A stretch of DNA of 50,348 bases from Gammaproteobacteria bacterium (lineage in GTDB: Bacteria; Pseudomonadota; Gammaproteobacteria; Pseudomonadales; Azotimanducaceae). The stretch covers positions 1 through 50,348 of the forward strand of contig REEU01000203.1 of NCBI GenBank assembly GCA_007694905.1. The letters run 5' to 3'. Position numbers and translations under genes: made by a program. The notes under the pieces were generated by a model. It saw nothing but the letters and a program-made list of their open reading frames with translations. It was not told where the DNA came from and searched no databases. Position 1 is the first letter of the stretch; every line of letters begins with the position of its first letter. This document shows, in pieces, positions 1 to 9,087 of the stretch.

Positions 1-1
1 G

Positions 2-613
2 CGGGCGCGGCTGGTGCTGGCACTGCTGGCCTGGCAGCGGCCGGCACTGCTGCTGTTGGACGAACCCACCAACCACCTGGATCTGGAGATGCGCGAGGCT
101 CTTGGCCTCGCGCTCGGCGAGTTCGCGGGTGCGGTCGTGCTGGTGTCCCACGACCGGCACCTGCTGCGGGAAACCATGGATGAGTTCTGGCTGGTGGCGG
201 ACAGTCGCATCCGGCCCTGGGATGGCGATCTGGACGACTACGCCCGTTGGCTGCTGGATCGGGATCGTGAGACGCCGGAGGAGGAGGTCAGCGAACCGGT
301 CGCCGCGCCAGAGACTGCGGCGACGAGCCGCAGCGACCGCCAGGCCGAGCGCAGGGCCGCCGCCGAACGGCGCAAGGCGCTGCACCCCCTGAAGAGCCAG
401 ATCCAGAACCTGGAGCGGACCCTGGAGCAGACTCAGCGGCGCCTTGCGGAAATCGATGCCCTGCTCACGGACACCACGTTGTACGAGGCCGCCGCCAAAG
501 ACCAACTCACCGCCGTCCTGAAGGAGCAGGGCGAACTGCGTCAGCGTGCCGCAGCCATTGAAAACGACTGGCTCGAAGCCAGTGAGCGCTACGAGACCCT
601 CGCGGCGGACTGA
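2..613 (+). CDS. ABC-F family ATPase, C-terminal part (Uup/YheS type)
   Basis: The gene enters from outside the window, so only the last 203 residues are seen. The frame opens directly after the ABC signature (visible remnant RARLVLALL), followed by Walker B LLLLDEPTNHLD and the switch-histidine segment LVSHDRHLL. The DEPTNHLD form is diagnostic of ABC-F proteins, soluble tandem-ATPase factors that act on ribosomes and are not transporters. After the ATPase comes an acidic linker rich in E, P and A, then a charged coiled coil of about 70 residues (LERTLEQTQRRLAEIDALL region), the usual ABC_tran_CTD of Uup and YheS. The length after Walker B fits a YheS/Uup member. Which paralogue it is cannot be decided without the N-terminus. 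It ends with TGA and is followed by 277 bases without a gene. Confidence 0.93.
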   Translation, partial: RARLVLALLAWQRPALLLLDEPTNHLDLEMREALGLALGEFAGAVVLVSHDRHLLRETMDEFWLVADSRIRPWDGDLDDYARWLLDRDRETPEEEVSEPVAAPETAATSRSDRQAERRAAAERRKALHPLKSQIQNLERTLEQTQRRLAEIDALLTDTTLYEAAAKDQLTAVLKEQGELRQRAAAIENDWLEASERYETLAAD

Positions 614-828
614 TGACAGCTGCCACGCGCAACGAGCAACAGCGTCCGTCTCACGGCCCTGTTATCTGCCTCGAGTCCTCCAGTTACCGCCCATTGAGGC
701 CGCCACCTGGCCCCTGAGTCGCTGCACGCGACGAGCGGAAGCTCAGCAGCGACGAGCTGCAGCCTTTCCGCGGCCAGACGCCTATCCCTGCACTACGCTG
801 GAGCGTAAGATGCGTTCCGTTGTGTTAC

Positions 829-844
829 TCAATGTTTCAATGTT
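829..844. repeat. 8-bp tandem duplication upstream of the beta-barrel gene
   Basis: TCAATGTT occurs twice head to tail, flanked on both sides by GTTAC (824-828 and 844-848). It lies about 45 bp before the start codon of the outer-membrane protein, in the otherwise featureless 614-890 gap. It could be a regulator site or a chance duplication. Confidence 0.4.
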
Positions 845-890
845 GTTACAACCGTCCTGCACAGGGCACCCTCGTTCAAGGAACAACACC

Positions 891-1445
891 ATGCGCAAAT
901 TCGCAATTGCCACCGCCCTCGTTGCCGCCGCAGCGCTGCCTGCCGCCGCCGTGGCCAGCCCGTCCTACACCTACGTCGGTGCAGGCTATGCCGGCCTTGA
1001 TCCGAGCGGCTCCAGCACCCTCGACGGCTTCGGGCTCGAAGCCTCTGTCGAGCTGCAGGAAAACTTTCACCTGATGGGCAACTTCGTCCGCGCGAAGGAC
1101 AGTCCGTTCACCCTGCAGCGGACCCGGGTCGCGGGCGGCTACAACATACCCGTCAATCCGAGTACCGATTTCGTGGCACGCCTCGGCTGGTCCTTCGCCA
1201 AGTTCAGCCGCAGCAACGTCGGCAGCAACAAAGACGACGGCGTGTTCGGCCAGATCGGCGTACGCGGCATGGTCACCCCGGATCTCGAGTTGAACGTCTT
1301 CCTCACCTACGACGATGTGGAGGAGAAGGCCAGCTTCGATGTAGGCGGCGTGTACAATTTTACGCCGGAGTTCGGTGCCCTGCTCGGCTACACCTACTCC
1401 AGCAGTCTGGAGACCTGGAACATCGGTCTGCGCTACAACTTCTGA
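891..1445 (+). CDS. small outer-membrane beta-barrel protein
   Basis: A 184-residue protein with a clear Sec signal peptide (MRKFAIATALVAAAALPAAA, then VASPSYTYVG). The mature part is a run of alternating amphipathic strands (SYTYVGAGYAG, LEASVELQENFHLMGNF, RVAGGYNIPV, FVARLGWSFAKF) and ends in the aromatic C-terminal signature GLRYNF used by the BAM machinery. Size and pattern suggest an 8-stranded barrel of the OmpX/OmpA-barrel type, often annotated as outer membrane beta-barrel or porin-like protein. The open frame extends upstream to 546, but ATG 891 has an AAGGAA ribosome site at 878-883 and begins the signal peptide, so the upstream part is not used. No specific ligand or function can be inferred. 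Confidence 0.85.
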   Translation: MRKFAIATALVAAAALPAAAVASPSYTYVGAGYAGLDPSGSSTLDGFGLEASVELQENFHLMGNFVRAKDSPFTLQRTRVAGGYNIPVNPSTDFVARLGWSFAKFSRSNVGSNKDDGVFGQIGVRGMVTPDLELNVFLTYDDVEEKASFDVGGVYNFTPEFGALLGYTYSSSLETWNIGLRYNF

Positions 1446-1551
1446 CCAGTTGCCTGTCCCCGCGCCCGCTCGGTCCTGCCGGGTGGGCGTACCCACGCGA
1501 TAGCTTCCCCGTTACCATGGCTGCTGACTTCCTGCCGGGGGATGATGCGTT

Positions 1552-3153
1552 GTGTCGGAGGCCGAACCCAACGGGCCTTTCGCGCCCCCACGATCGACCT
1601 GGTTCAACCGCTTCTTAAACGGCGTCGAGTGGCTCGGCAATGCCCTGCCGCACCCGGTCACGCTGTTCGCCATCCTGGCGGTGTTCGTTGTTCTGCTCTC
1701 CGGCGTGCTGTCCTGGTTCGGCGTCGCCGTGGCCGACCCGCGCCCGGAAGGCGCACCCGGGCGCGCCGCGGACGGCATCATCGAAGTGGTGAGCCTGGTC
1801 AACGCGGAGGGTCTTCGCCGCATCGTCGAGAACCTGGTAGGCAACTTCGCCGGCTTCGTCCCGCTCGGTACGGTGCTGGTGGCCATGCTGGGGGTGGGCG
1901 TCGCCGAGCGTTCCGGGCTGCTGTCGGCGGCCATCCGCGGCATGGTTCTCGGCGCACCACCGAAGCTGGTCACGGCGATGATCGTGTTCGCCGCGGTACT
2001 GTCGAACACGGCTTCGGAAATGGGCTACGTGGTGATGATCCCGCTGGCCGCGGCCATCTTCCACGCCCTCGGCCGACATCCCCTCGCCGGCCTCGCGGCA
2101 GCCTTTGCCGGCGTGTCCGGCGGCTACTCCGCGAACCTCCTGCTCGGGACCGTGGACCCGCTGCTGGCAGGCATCACGGAAGCGGCGGCACAGATCATCG
2201 AACCCGGCTACTTCGTGCATCCGGCGGTGAACTGGTACTTCATGATCTCGAGCACGTTTCTCGTCACCGCCATCGGCACCTGGGTCACCACCGTGATCGT
2301 GGAGCCGCGCCTTGGCCGCTACGATCCGAGCCAAGCGGCGGAGGATCTCGACGAGACCGACCGGCTGGCCCCGCTTACCGATCTGGAACGTCGCGGCCTG
2401 CGTTGGGCCGGCGTCGCGACCCTGACCATCGGCGCGCTGGTGGCCCTCATGGTCATACCCAGCTGGGGCGCGCTGCGGGAGCCCGGCGCGGAAGACACGA
2501 TCACCGCCATCACGCCCTTCCTGCGCGGCATCGTCGCCCTCGTCTTCGTGTTCTTCCTTGTCCCAGGCTTCGTCTACGGCAGGGTCACGGGCGTCATGCG
2601 CAACGACCGGGACGTCATCGACGCGATGGCCGGCGCCATGAGCAGCCTGGGGCTGTACATCGTGCTGGTGTTCTTCGCCGCGCAGTTCGTGGCGTTCTTC
2701 AGCTGGACTCAGCTCGGCCAGATCACGGCGGTGGTGGGCGCCCAGTTCCTGCAGGACATCAACCTGACGGGCCCGGCGGTGTTTCTGCTGTTCATTCCCA
2801 TGTGCATGCTGGTGAACCTGTCGCTCGGTTCCGCATCCGCCCAGTGGGCGGTCACCGCGCCGATCTTCGTGCCCATGCTCATGCTTACCGGCTACAGCCC
2901 CGAACTGATTCAAGCTGCCTACCGGATCGGTGACTCCACCACCAACATCATCACGCCGATGATGAGCTACTTCGGGCTGATCCTGGCCTTTGCGACCCGC
3001 TACGTGCGCAACCTGGGCATCGGCACCCTGATCGCCACCATGCTGCCCTACAGCATCGCGCTGGCGATCGGCTGGATCGGCTGGTTCTACCTCTACGTCT
3101 TCGGGCTCGGCCTGCCGGTGGGGCCAGGCTCCCCCACCTACTACAGTCCGTAA
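1552..3153 (+). CDS. AbgT family transporter
   Basis: A 533-residue integral membrane protein that I recognise as AbgT (p-aminobenzoyl-glutamate transporter family). Family marks are the N-terminal VEWLGNALPHPVTLFAIL, the segment GNFAGFVPLGTVLVAMLGVGVAERSGL, the re-entrant-like region SNTASEMGYVVMIPLAA, and the late IGDSTTNIITPMMSYFGLIL. E. coli AbgT imports a folate breakdown product; other members (MtrF, YdaH) export sulfonamides and p-aminobenzoate. Substrate is therefore open. Roughly eleven hydrophobic segments are visible and length matches the family (about 500-530). The start is GTG 1552, with a GGGGGA site about ten bases upstream. The neighbours give no functional link: a convergent reductase gene begins 33 bases after the stop. 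Confidence 0.92.
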   Translation: MSEAEPNGPFAPPRSTWFNRFLNGVEWLGNALPHPVTLFAILAVFVVLLSGVLSWFGVAVADPRPEGAPGRAADGIIEVVSLVNAEGLRRIVENLVGNFAGFVPLGTVLVAMLGVGVAERSGLLSAAIRGMVLGAPPKLVTAMIVFAAVLSNTASEMGYVVMIPLAAAIFHALGRHPLAGLAAAFAGVSGGYSANLLLGTVDPLLAGITEAAAQIIEPGYFVHPAVNWYFMISSTFLVTAIGTWVTTVIVEPRLGRYDPSQAAEDLDETDRLAPLTDLERRGLRWAGVATLTIGALVALMVIPSWGALREPGAEDTITAITPFLRGIVALVFVFFLVPGFVYGRVTGVMRNDRDVIDAMAGAMSSLGLYIVLVFFAAQFVAFFSWTQLGQITAVVGAQFLQDINLTGPAVFLLFIPMCMLVNLSLGSASAQWAVTAPIFVPMLMLTGYSPELIQAAYRIGDSTTNIITPMMSYFGLILAFATRYVRNLGIGTLIATMLPYSIALAIGWIGWFYLYVFGLGLPVGPGSPTYYSP

Positions 3154-3186
3154 GGCCAGCGCCTGGAACGCATCCGCCCGTCCGTA

Positions 3187-4182
3187 TCAGGCGTTGACAT
3201 CGATGACAACTCGCCCCCGGATCTTGCCTGCAAGGATCGCCGCACACAGATCCGGCACCTGGGACAGCGGCGCCAGTTGGTGCACGGCGGCGAATCGATC
3301 CGGGTCGAGCAGGGCGGCGAGATCCTTCCATGCCCGTTCGCGGCGTCCCATTGGCGCCATCACCGAATCGATGCCCTGCAGGCGAACGTTGCGCAGGATG
3401 AACGGCAGCACCGTCGCCGGCAGGTCGGCGCCGGCCGCGAGGCCGCAGGCGGAGACAATGCCGTCGTAGCGAAGCTGAGCGAGGGTGGTTGCCAGGGTGG
3501 TGGAACCGACACTGTCCACCGCCGCTGCCCAGACCTCCTTTTCCAGCGGCCTCGCTGAGCGCGCCAGGTCGGCACGATCGACGATGGTGCTGGCACCAAG
3601 CCCCTTCAGGTAGTCTGCTGTTTCCGGGCGACCCGTGCTGGCCGCCACCTCGTAGCCCAACGCAGACAGCAGCAACACCGCAAAGGAGCCGACGCCTCCG
3701 GCTGCACCGGTGACCAGCACCGGTCCCCGCTCCGTGGACACGCCGTGATCGCGGATCGCATTCACGGCCAGCATGGCGGTGTAGCCCGCGGTACCGATGG
3801 CCATGGCCTGTTCGCTGCTGAAGGCCTCGGGAATGCGCACCAGGAAATCCGGATTCACCCGCGCCCGCTGGCTGTAGCCGCCCCAGTGCCGCTCGGACAG
3901 GCCATACCCGTTCACCAGCACCCGATCACCTGGGCGCCAGGCGTCGCTGCGGGATTCGCTCACGGTTCCGGCCAGGTCGATGCCGCAGACCATGGGCAGA
4001 TTTTGACAAATGGGCGCCGCGCCCGTCACCGCCAACCCATCCTTGTAGTTGACGGTGGAATACTCCACGTCCACCAGCACCGCCTCATCCGGCAAATCGG
4101 CGACGCTGAGCGTCTCCAGCCCCGCCCGGGGTTTGCCGTCCTCCTGGGCGCGGGCAACGATGGCCTGAAAGCTGTCGCTCAT
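3187..4182 (-). CDS. zinc-free MDR oxidoreductase, AcuI/YhdH acrylyl-CoA reductase family
   Basis: A 331-residue medium-chain dehydrogenase/reductase. The YhdH/YhfP/AcuI subfamily is recognisable from YSTVNYKDGLAVTG, CGIDLAGTV, DRVLVNGYGLSERHWGGYSQ, FSSEQAMAIGTAGYTAML and the NADPH-binding VTGAAGGVGSFAVLLL. The Cys and His residues that bind catalytic zinc in alcohol dehydrogenases are absent, as expected for quinone-oxidoreductase-like members. AcuI reduces acrylyl-CoA to propionyl-CoA with NADPH, which detoxifies acrylate from DMSP or 3-hydroxypropionate breakdown. Whether this copy does so is inferred from family only. It is a single gene on the minus strand, 47 bases downstream of the RND transporter stop, with its own start ATG at 4182. 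Confidence 0.9.
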   Translation of the reverse strand: MSDSFQAIVARAQEDGKPRAGLETLSVADLPDEAVLVDVEYSTVNYKDGLAVTGAAPICQNLPMVCGIDLAGTVSESRSDAWRPGDRVLVNGYGLSERHWGGYSQRARVNPDFLVRIPEAFSSEQAMAIGTAGYTAMLAVNAIRDHGVSTERGPVLVTGAAGGVGSFAVLLLSALGYEVAASTGRPETADYLKGLGASTIVDRADLARSARPLEKEVWAAAVDSVGSTTLATTLAQLRYDGIVSACGLAAGADLPATVLPFILRNVRLQGIDSVMAPMGRRERAWKDLAALLDPDRFAAVHQLAPLSQVPDLCAAILAGKIRGRVVIDVNA

Positions 4183-4229
4183 GCACTGTCTCCATATGGG
4201 GTCGTGAACTTCGGGACCGGATGGTAGCG

Positions 4230-7200
4230 CTAAGGCGTCACCGTTGCCTCCCGCCTGACCGCAGTCCGGCGCTGCCGCTGAGCCAGCAGCACGTAGAAGG
4301 CCGGCACCACGAACAGCGTGAACGCGGTTCCTATTCCGAGGCCGGTGAAGACCACCAGGCCGATGTGAAAGCGGCTCACCGCACCGGGGCCGGTCGCCAG
4401 CAGAAGCGGCACCATGGCCACCAGCATGGCCACGGTGGTCATCAGGATCGGGCGCAGCCGAATCGCCGCTGCCGCCTCCACGGCCTCGCGCAATGCCATA
4501 CCCTCGTGATCCCGCATCCGGTTCGCGAAATCGACGATCAGAATGCCATTCTTCGCCACCAGCCCGATCAGCGTGATGAGGCCCACCTGCGTGTAGAGAT
4601 TGATGGTGGCGAACCCCAGCGTCACGAACAGCATGGCGCCGGCAATGGTCATGGGGACCGACATCAGAATGATGAGCGGGTCGCGCCAGCTTTCGAACTG
4701 GGCCGCCAGAACCAAGTAGATCACGAGCAGCGACAGGAAAAACGTCAGCACCAGCGCCTCGCCCTGCTGGCGGAATTGACGCGCCTCACCGAGATAGTCG
4801 TAGCTGACTTCCCGTGGAAACGTCTCCGCTGCCAGGCCTTCGAAGAAGTTCAGGGCATCGCCGAGCGAAACGCCCGGTGTGGGAACCGCGTTGACGGTGA
4901 TGGCGTTGAGCTGCTGCAGCTCCATGCGCCGCGTGGGCTCGATGCGCCGCTCGAAGCTGACCACGGCAGACAGCGGGATCAGATGCCCATCCCGGCTGCG
5001 GACGTGGTAGTTCACAAGGAACGCCTCGCTGGGCCGATAGCTCCGGGCGACCTGCGGGATCACCTCGTAGCTGCGGCCCGCCTGGCTGAACCGGTTGACG
5101 TGACCCTCGCCCAGCAGGGTCGAGAGGGTGAAGCCGATGGACTCCATGTCGATACCGAGGTCGCCAGCCCGATCGCGGTCCACGTGTACCCGCACCTGCG
5201 GCAGGGCCATGTCGCTGGACTTACTCGCAAACAGGAACCGGCCACTCTGCATGGCCGCGGCCACCATCTCTCCTGCCAGCCGATCCAGCTCCTGGTAGTC
5301 CTGATCGCCGGTGATCACGAACTGCACCGGCGGGCCTGCCGCCGCGCCAGGCAGTGCAGGAAATGAGAACGCGCCCACCTGCACACCGGGCACTTCCTGC
5401 ACCAGCCTTTGCAGGATGGGCTGAATCTCCATCTGGCTTCGCTCCCGCTCGGCGATGGGCTGCAGCCGGAAGCCCCCGAAGGTCACGGCAGGGCTACCCC
5501 CGCCACCGAGCATGAGGAAACTGCGGGCGTACTCGGGAATGGTCTCGAAAAGTTCCACCAGCCGGCGCGTATGCGCTTCGGTGTATTGCAGCGTGGCGGT
5601 ATGCGGCGCCGTCATCTGGATGTTGATGGCCTCACGGTCCTCCACCGGCGCGAACTCCGTCTGGCTGGTAACGAACATGAAGTAGATCCCGAGCAGCATC
5701 ACCGCCGAGAAGTAGAAGGTCACGGGCCGGTAGTCGAGGCTGCGATGCAGCCAGCGGCGATAGCTAGCGGCCAAGCGCTCGAAAAAGCGTTCCACGGCCC
5801 GCTCGAAACGGCCCTGCTCGGCACTGGTCTTCAGCACCATGGACGACAGCATGGGTGAGAACGTGAGAGCTACGATGCCGGAAATGAGCACTGCTCCGGC
5901 GAGTGAGAATGCAAATTCGGTGAACACAATGCCCACCAGACCGCCCATAAATCCGATGGGGGCATAAACCGCGAGCAGGGTCGTGGTCATGGCGATGATG
6001 GGCAGGCCGAGTTCCCGCGCACCGGTCAGCGCGGCATCGAGGCGGCTCTTTCCTGCTGCCATGTGCCGGTGCACGTTCTCCACCACGATGATGGCGTCGT
6101 CCACCACCAGACCAATGGCGAGCAGCATGGCCAGCAGTGTCAGCAGATTCAGGGAGAAGCCGAGCAGGAGCATGATGAATGTTCCGCCGATCAGCGACAG
6201 CGGTACGGAGATGGCCGGCACGATGGCGGCACGCGCGGAACCAAGTGCCAAGAAGATCAGCAGCAGCACGATGGCCACCGCCTCGAACAGGGTACGGTAG
6301 ACCTCGGCAATGGAGGCCTCGATGTACTCGCTGCCATCGTGGGTCAGCGCCATGGTCAGATTGGGCGGCAGCTGTCGCTCCACATCGGGCAGCAGGGCGC
6401 GGATTCCTCGCGAAACATCGATCGGATTCGCACCCGGGCCGGTTTCGATGGCCACCAATGTGGAGGGCTGACCCGAGTACCAGCTGACCTGATTCAGGTT
6501 GCGGGCATTCAACTCGACCTCGGCAACATCTGCCAGTCGTACCAGCGTATTCCCGTTGGCGCGCAGAATGAGGTTTTCGAATTCCTCGACGCTGGCCATC
6601 CCCGTGGCTGCCGAAAGGTTCACCTGCAACAGATCGTCCTGGGTCTGACCAATGCCGGCCTGCACGTTCTCCCGCCGCAGCGCGGCACGCACGTCCAAGG
6701 CCGTGACGTCCTGAGCCGCCATGCGCCGAGGATCGAGCCAGACACGCATGGCAAGCTGCTGGTCACCCATGACGTCAGCCTTGGAGACGCCGGGGATGGC
6801 CTGCATGCGCGGGATCACACCCCGCATCAGATAATCTGTGATCTCCGAGGCACGCATGCTGTCGCTGGAGAAACCGATATACATCAACGCCCAGCCCTGC
6901 TCGGTGCGCACATCGATCACAGGATCGAGTGCCTCGGTCGGAATCTGGTTGCGTTGGCTGGCCACTTTGGCTTGGATCTCCGCCACCGCCGCGTTGCCGT
7001 CGTAGTTCAGTTCCATCACCGCCTCGATGATGGACACACCCTGACGCGAATCCGAAAGCACGTAGTCCAGGCCGTTGGCCTCGGCGATGGCACGCTGCAG
7101 GGGCGCGGTGATGAAGCTCTGAACAAGATCGGCATCCGCGCCCGGATAGGCGGTGGTCACCGTCACCACAGCGCGTTCCGTGCGTGGGTATTCCCGCAGC

Positions 7201-7298
7201 TCCAGCAGACCGATGGAGCGCAGTCCGAGCAGCAGGATCAACAGGCTCAGAACGGTCGCCAGGACCGGCCTGCGGACGAAGACGTCAGTGAAGTTCAC
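4230..7298 (-). CDS. RND (HAE1-type) multidrug efflux permease
   Basis: A 1022-residue inner-membrane proton-driven pump of the AcrB/MexB superfamily, of usual length. Visible are the N-terminal FVRRPVLATVLSLLILLLG, two large periplasmic loops, the proton-relay Asp pair in TM4 (LAIGLVVDDAIIVVENVHRH) and the TM10 segment GLVAKNGILIVDFANRMR. The start ATG overlaps the stop of the upstream adaptor gene by four bases (7295-7298), so they are translationally coupled. Together with a TolC-like channel, absent from this window, the pair would form a tripartite exporter for hydrophobic or amphiphilic toxic compounds. Substrate is unknown. Heavy-metal CusA and nodulation-type signatures were not seen, which favours the HAE1 drug/solvent group. 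Confidence 0.95.
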   Translation of the reverse strand: MNFTDVFVRRPVLATVLSLLILLLGLRSIGLLELREYPRTERAVVTVTTAYPGADADLVQSFITAPLQRAIAEANGLDYVLSDSRQGVSIIEAVMELNYDGNAAVAEIQAKVASQRNQIPTEALDPVIDVRTEQGWALMYIGFSSDSMRASEITDYLMRGVIPRMQAIPGVSKADVMGDQQLAMRVWLDPRRMAAQDVTALDVRAALRRENVQAGIGQTQDDLLQVNLSAATGMASVEEFENLILRANGNTLVRLADVAEVELNARNLNQVSWYSGQPSTLVAIETGPGANPIDVSRGIRALLPDVERQLPPNLTMALTHDGSEYIEASIAEVYRTLFEAVAIVLLLIFLALGSARAAIVPAISVPLSLIGGTFIMLLLGFSLNLLTLLAMLLAIGLVVDDAIIVVENVHRHMAAGKSRLDAALTGARELGLPIIAMTTTLLAVYAPIGFMGGLVGIVFTEFAFSLAGAVLISGIVALTFSPMLSSMVLKTSAEQGRFERAVERFFERLAASYRRWLHRSLDYRPVTFYFSAVMLLGIYFMFVTSQTEFAPVEDREAINIQMTAPHTATLQYTEAHTRRLVELFETIPEYARSFLMLGGGGSPAVTFGGFRLQPIAERERSQMEIQPILQRLVQEVPGVQVGAFSFPALPGAAAGPPVQFVITGDQDYQELDRLAGEMVAAAMQSGRFLFASKSSDMALPQVRVHVDRDRAGDLGIDMESIGFTLSTLLGEGHVNRFSQAGRSYEVIPQVARSYRPSEAFLVNYHVRSRDGHLIPLSAVVSFERRIEPTRRMELQQLNAITVNAVPTPGVSLGDALNFFEGLAAETFPREVSYDYLGEARQFRQQGEALVLTFFLSLLVIYLVLAAQFESWRDPLIILMSVPMTIAGAMLFVTLGFATINLYTQVGLITLIGLVAKNGILIVDFANRMRDHEGMALREAVEAAAAIRLRPILMTTVAMLVAMVPLLLATGPGAVSRFHIGLVVFTGLGIGTAFTLFVVPAFYVLLAQRQRRTAVRREATVTP

Positions 7299-8395
7299 CG
7301 CAGCGCCACGCCGGAAGGCAGTTCGAGGCTGTTGTCGATGCGCACCCGCTGGCCCGAGCGCAGCTTCATCTGGCCGGTGGCCACCACCTCGGCGTCCTCA
7401 GCAACGCCCTCGAGAATCTCCACCCGGCCAGCGCGCACACGGCCCACCCTGACCGGGCGCTGCTCGGCAGTGAGCCTGCCGTCAGCGTCGCGCTCCAGCA
7501 CGAACACCGTCTCGCCGAAGGCCTGATAGGCCACGGCCGTTCTCGGCAGCGTAAGCACCGGCTGGGGGTCACCCACCACCACCGTCAGCTGCGAGAACAT
7601 GCCCGGGCGCAGCCTGCCTTCCGGATTCGGCAGCGTGGCCTGCAGGTGCAGCATGCGAGTGGCACGCTGGAGTTCCGGGCTGATAGCGGTGATCGTCCCG
7701 GCAAAGGTCGTATCCGGCCAGGCCGCGACCGGTGCACGCACCGTCTGGCCGACTCCGGTGGCACCCAGGTAGCGCTCAGGCAGCGTGAAATCCAGGTGCA
7801 TGGGATCCAGCGCCTGCAGACTGACGACCGTGTCCCCCGGCGAAAGATACTGTCCGAGATGAACCAGCCGGATGCCGAGGTCGCCATCGAAGGGTGCCCG
7901 GATCGTCTTGCGCTCGATCAGCACCGCATGCTGCTCGGCCCGCGCCTCCAGGCTGCGCACGAGAGTTGCGGCGCGATCCAGCTGCGACTGGGAGACCGCC
8001 TGCGTCTGGCGCAGATCCTCCACCCGCTTGAGGTCAAGCCGGGCCAGCTCCAGATCCGCCTCCAGGGCACGCAGCTCTGCCCGTTCGGCGGACGCATCGA
8101 GCTCCAGCAGCAGCTCGCCTGCTGCCACGTGCCCGCCTGATCGGAAATGGATGCGCTGAACGCGACCGGGGACCTCCGTGGCCACCTGCACGCCCTGATT
8201 TGCCATGAACGTGCCCAGCGCCTCGATTTCAATCGGCCACTGCTCCAGAACGACGGGCGCCGACGAGACGACGACCGCTGGCCGCTCCGCTGCCATCATC
8301 GTCTGGAAGCGCTGATACTGCTGCAGCTTGTAGAGACCGATCCCGCCGAACAGCAGCGCGACCAGCACCGTCACGATGAGGAACCTCAACCACAC
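7295..8395 (-). CDS. RND efflux periplasmic adaptor (membrane fusion protein)
   Basis: A 366-residue membrane fusion protein. An N-terminal membrane anchor (LRFLIVTVLVALLFGGIGLY) is followed by a first half-lipoyl domain (ALGTFMANQGVQVATEVPGRV), a coiled-coil hairpin (about residues 95-160, rich in E, L, R and A), the second lipoyl half (RAPFDGDLGIRLVHLGQYL) and beta-barrel and membrane-proximal domains. It would bridge the RND pump to an outer-membrane channel. No lipobox Cys is present, so it is held by an uncleaved anchor. The start GTG at 8393-8395 lies inside the end of the tetR gene (10-base overlap), and its stop overlaps the pump start, giving one tetR-adaptor-pump operon. Confidence 0.94.
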   Translation of the reverse strand: MWLRFLIVTVLVALLFGGIGLYKLQQYQRFQTMMAAERPAVVVSSAPVVLEQWPIEIEALGTFMANQGVQVATEVPGRVQRIHFRSGGHVAAGELLLELDASAERAELRALEADLELARLDLKRVEDLRQTQAVSQSQLDRAATLVRSLEARAEQHAVLIERKTIRAPFDGDLGIRLVHLGQYLSPGDTVVSLQALDPMHLDFTLPERYLGATGVGQTVRAPVAAWPDTTFAGTITAISPELQRATRMLHLQATLPNPEGRLRPGMFSQLTVVVGDPQPVLTLPRTAVAYQAFGETVFVLERDADGRLTAEQRPVRVGRVRAGRVEILEGVAEDAEVVATGQMKLRSGQRVRIDNSLELPSGVALR

Positions 8396-8997
8396 GTTGC
8401 GACCTCCACGCTGCCTGAAGGCAGCCGAGCGGCAAAGAAAGCGTCAAGCGCCTCGAGCTGGCGCCGCTGTGGCCAGCCGCGGGGATCAAGCACCGCCTGC
8501 ACCCCGAGGCCGTGCAGGAGCGTTGCCAGCGCATCGCCGTCACGTTCGGCGTCGATCCGGGCATCGAACTCCCCCCGCTCGACGACATGGAGGATGAGCC
8601 CACGGCAGAAACGGCGGAACTTGCGCTGCCGCTGGCGCCGCTCACGATCCCACGACGCATCACCGGGCCAGGACACCCAGAATGTCATCCACACCTGCCA
8701 CATATCACGCATTTCGGAACTCAGGGGAAGCAGCCGTTCGAGGATGCGTCGCACCGAGGTCAGTCCGTCCGGTTCGGTGCTGTCGAAGCGATTCATCACC
8801 CATGCCGGGTCGGCGAGGGAGTAACGCAGCAGCTCGTCCTTGGTTTCGAAGTAGTGGGCCAGCACCCCAATGCTCCAGCCCGCTTCCCGGGCCACTTCAC
8901 GCAGCGTGCTGCCCTCGAGCCCACGACGAAGGATCACGCGGCGAGTGGCCGCGGCCAATTCTCCCCGACGCGCATCGGCATCCACCTGCTTGGGCAA
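8386..8997 (-). CDS. TetR family regulator of the RND operon
   Basis: A 203-residue TetR-type repressor. The N-terminal helix-turn-helix is clear (VILRRGLEGSTLREVAREAGWSIGVLAHYFETKDELL, residues about 20-56). The C-terminal ligand domain has a BetI-like look (TFWVSWPGDASWDRERRQRQ). It is the first gene of the operon that encodes the adaptor and pump, so it most likely represses that operon and itself and responds to a pump substrate. The start is TTG at 8995-8997; an AGGAGA element lies 12 bases upstream and a G-run sits between, a weak arrangement typical of a low-level regulator. The last codons overlap the adaptor start. Confidence 0.9.
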   Translation of the reverse strand: MPKQVDADARRGELAAATRRVILRRGLEGSTLREVAREAGWSIGVLAHYFETKDELLRYSLADPAWVMNRFDSTEPDGLTSVRRILERLLPLSSEMRDMWQVWMTFWVSWPGDASWDRERRQRQRKFRRFCRGLILHVVERGEFDARIDAERDGDALATLLHGLGVQAVLDPRGWPQRRQLEALDAFFAARLPSGSVEVATCG

Positions 8998-9024
8998 CGC
9001 GCCCCCCGATCTCCTGCTTTTTTA

Positions 9025-9037
9025 TATGACTGCCATA
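9025..9037. promoter_or_regulatory. candidate TetR operator in the efflux-operon promoter
   Basis: Imperfect inverted repeat TATGAC-T-GCCATA (one mismatched pair) in an AT-rich island of about 30 bases, directly upstream of the tetR start and unlike the GC-rich surroundings. TetR-family regulators commonly bind such sites next to their own gene. Assignment is by position and symmetry only. Confidence 0.4.
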
Positions 9038-9087
9038 ATACAATATTCTCCCCGCCTTCATCTGCCCTGCGCCGCCTGAATCGCAGT

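Noticed and set aside
1483-1496. GTGGG-CGTA-CCCAC hairpin after the beta-barrel gene
   Set aside because: Perfect five-pair stem but no U-tract and only moderate length; not enough to call a terminator in GC-rich DNA.
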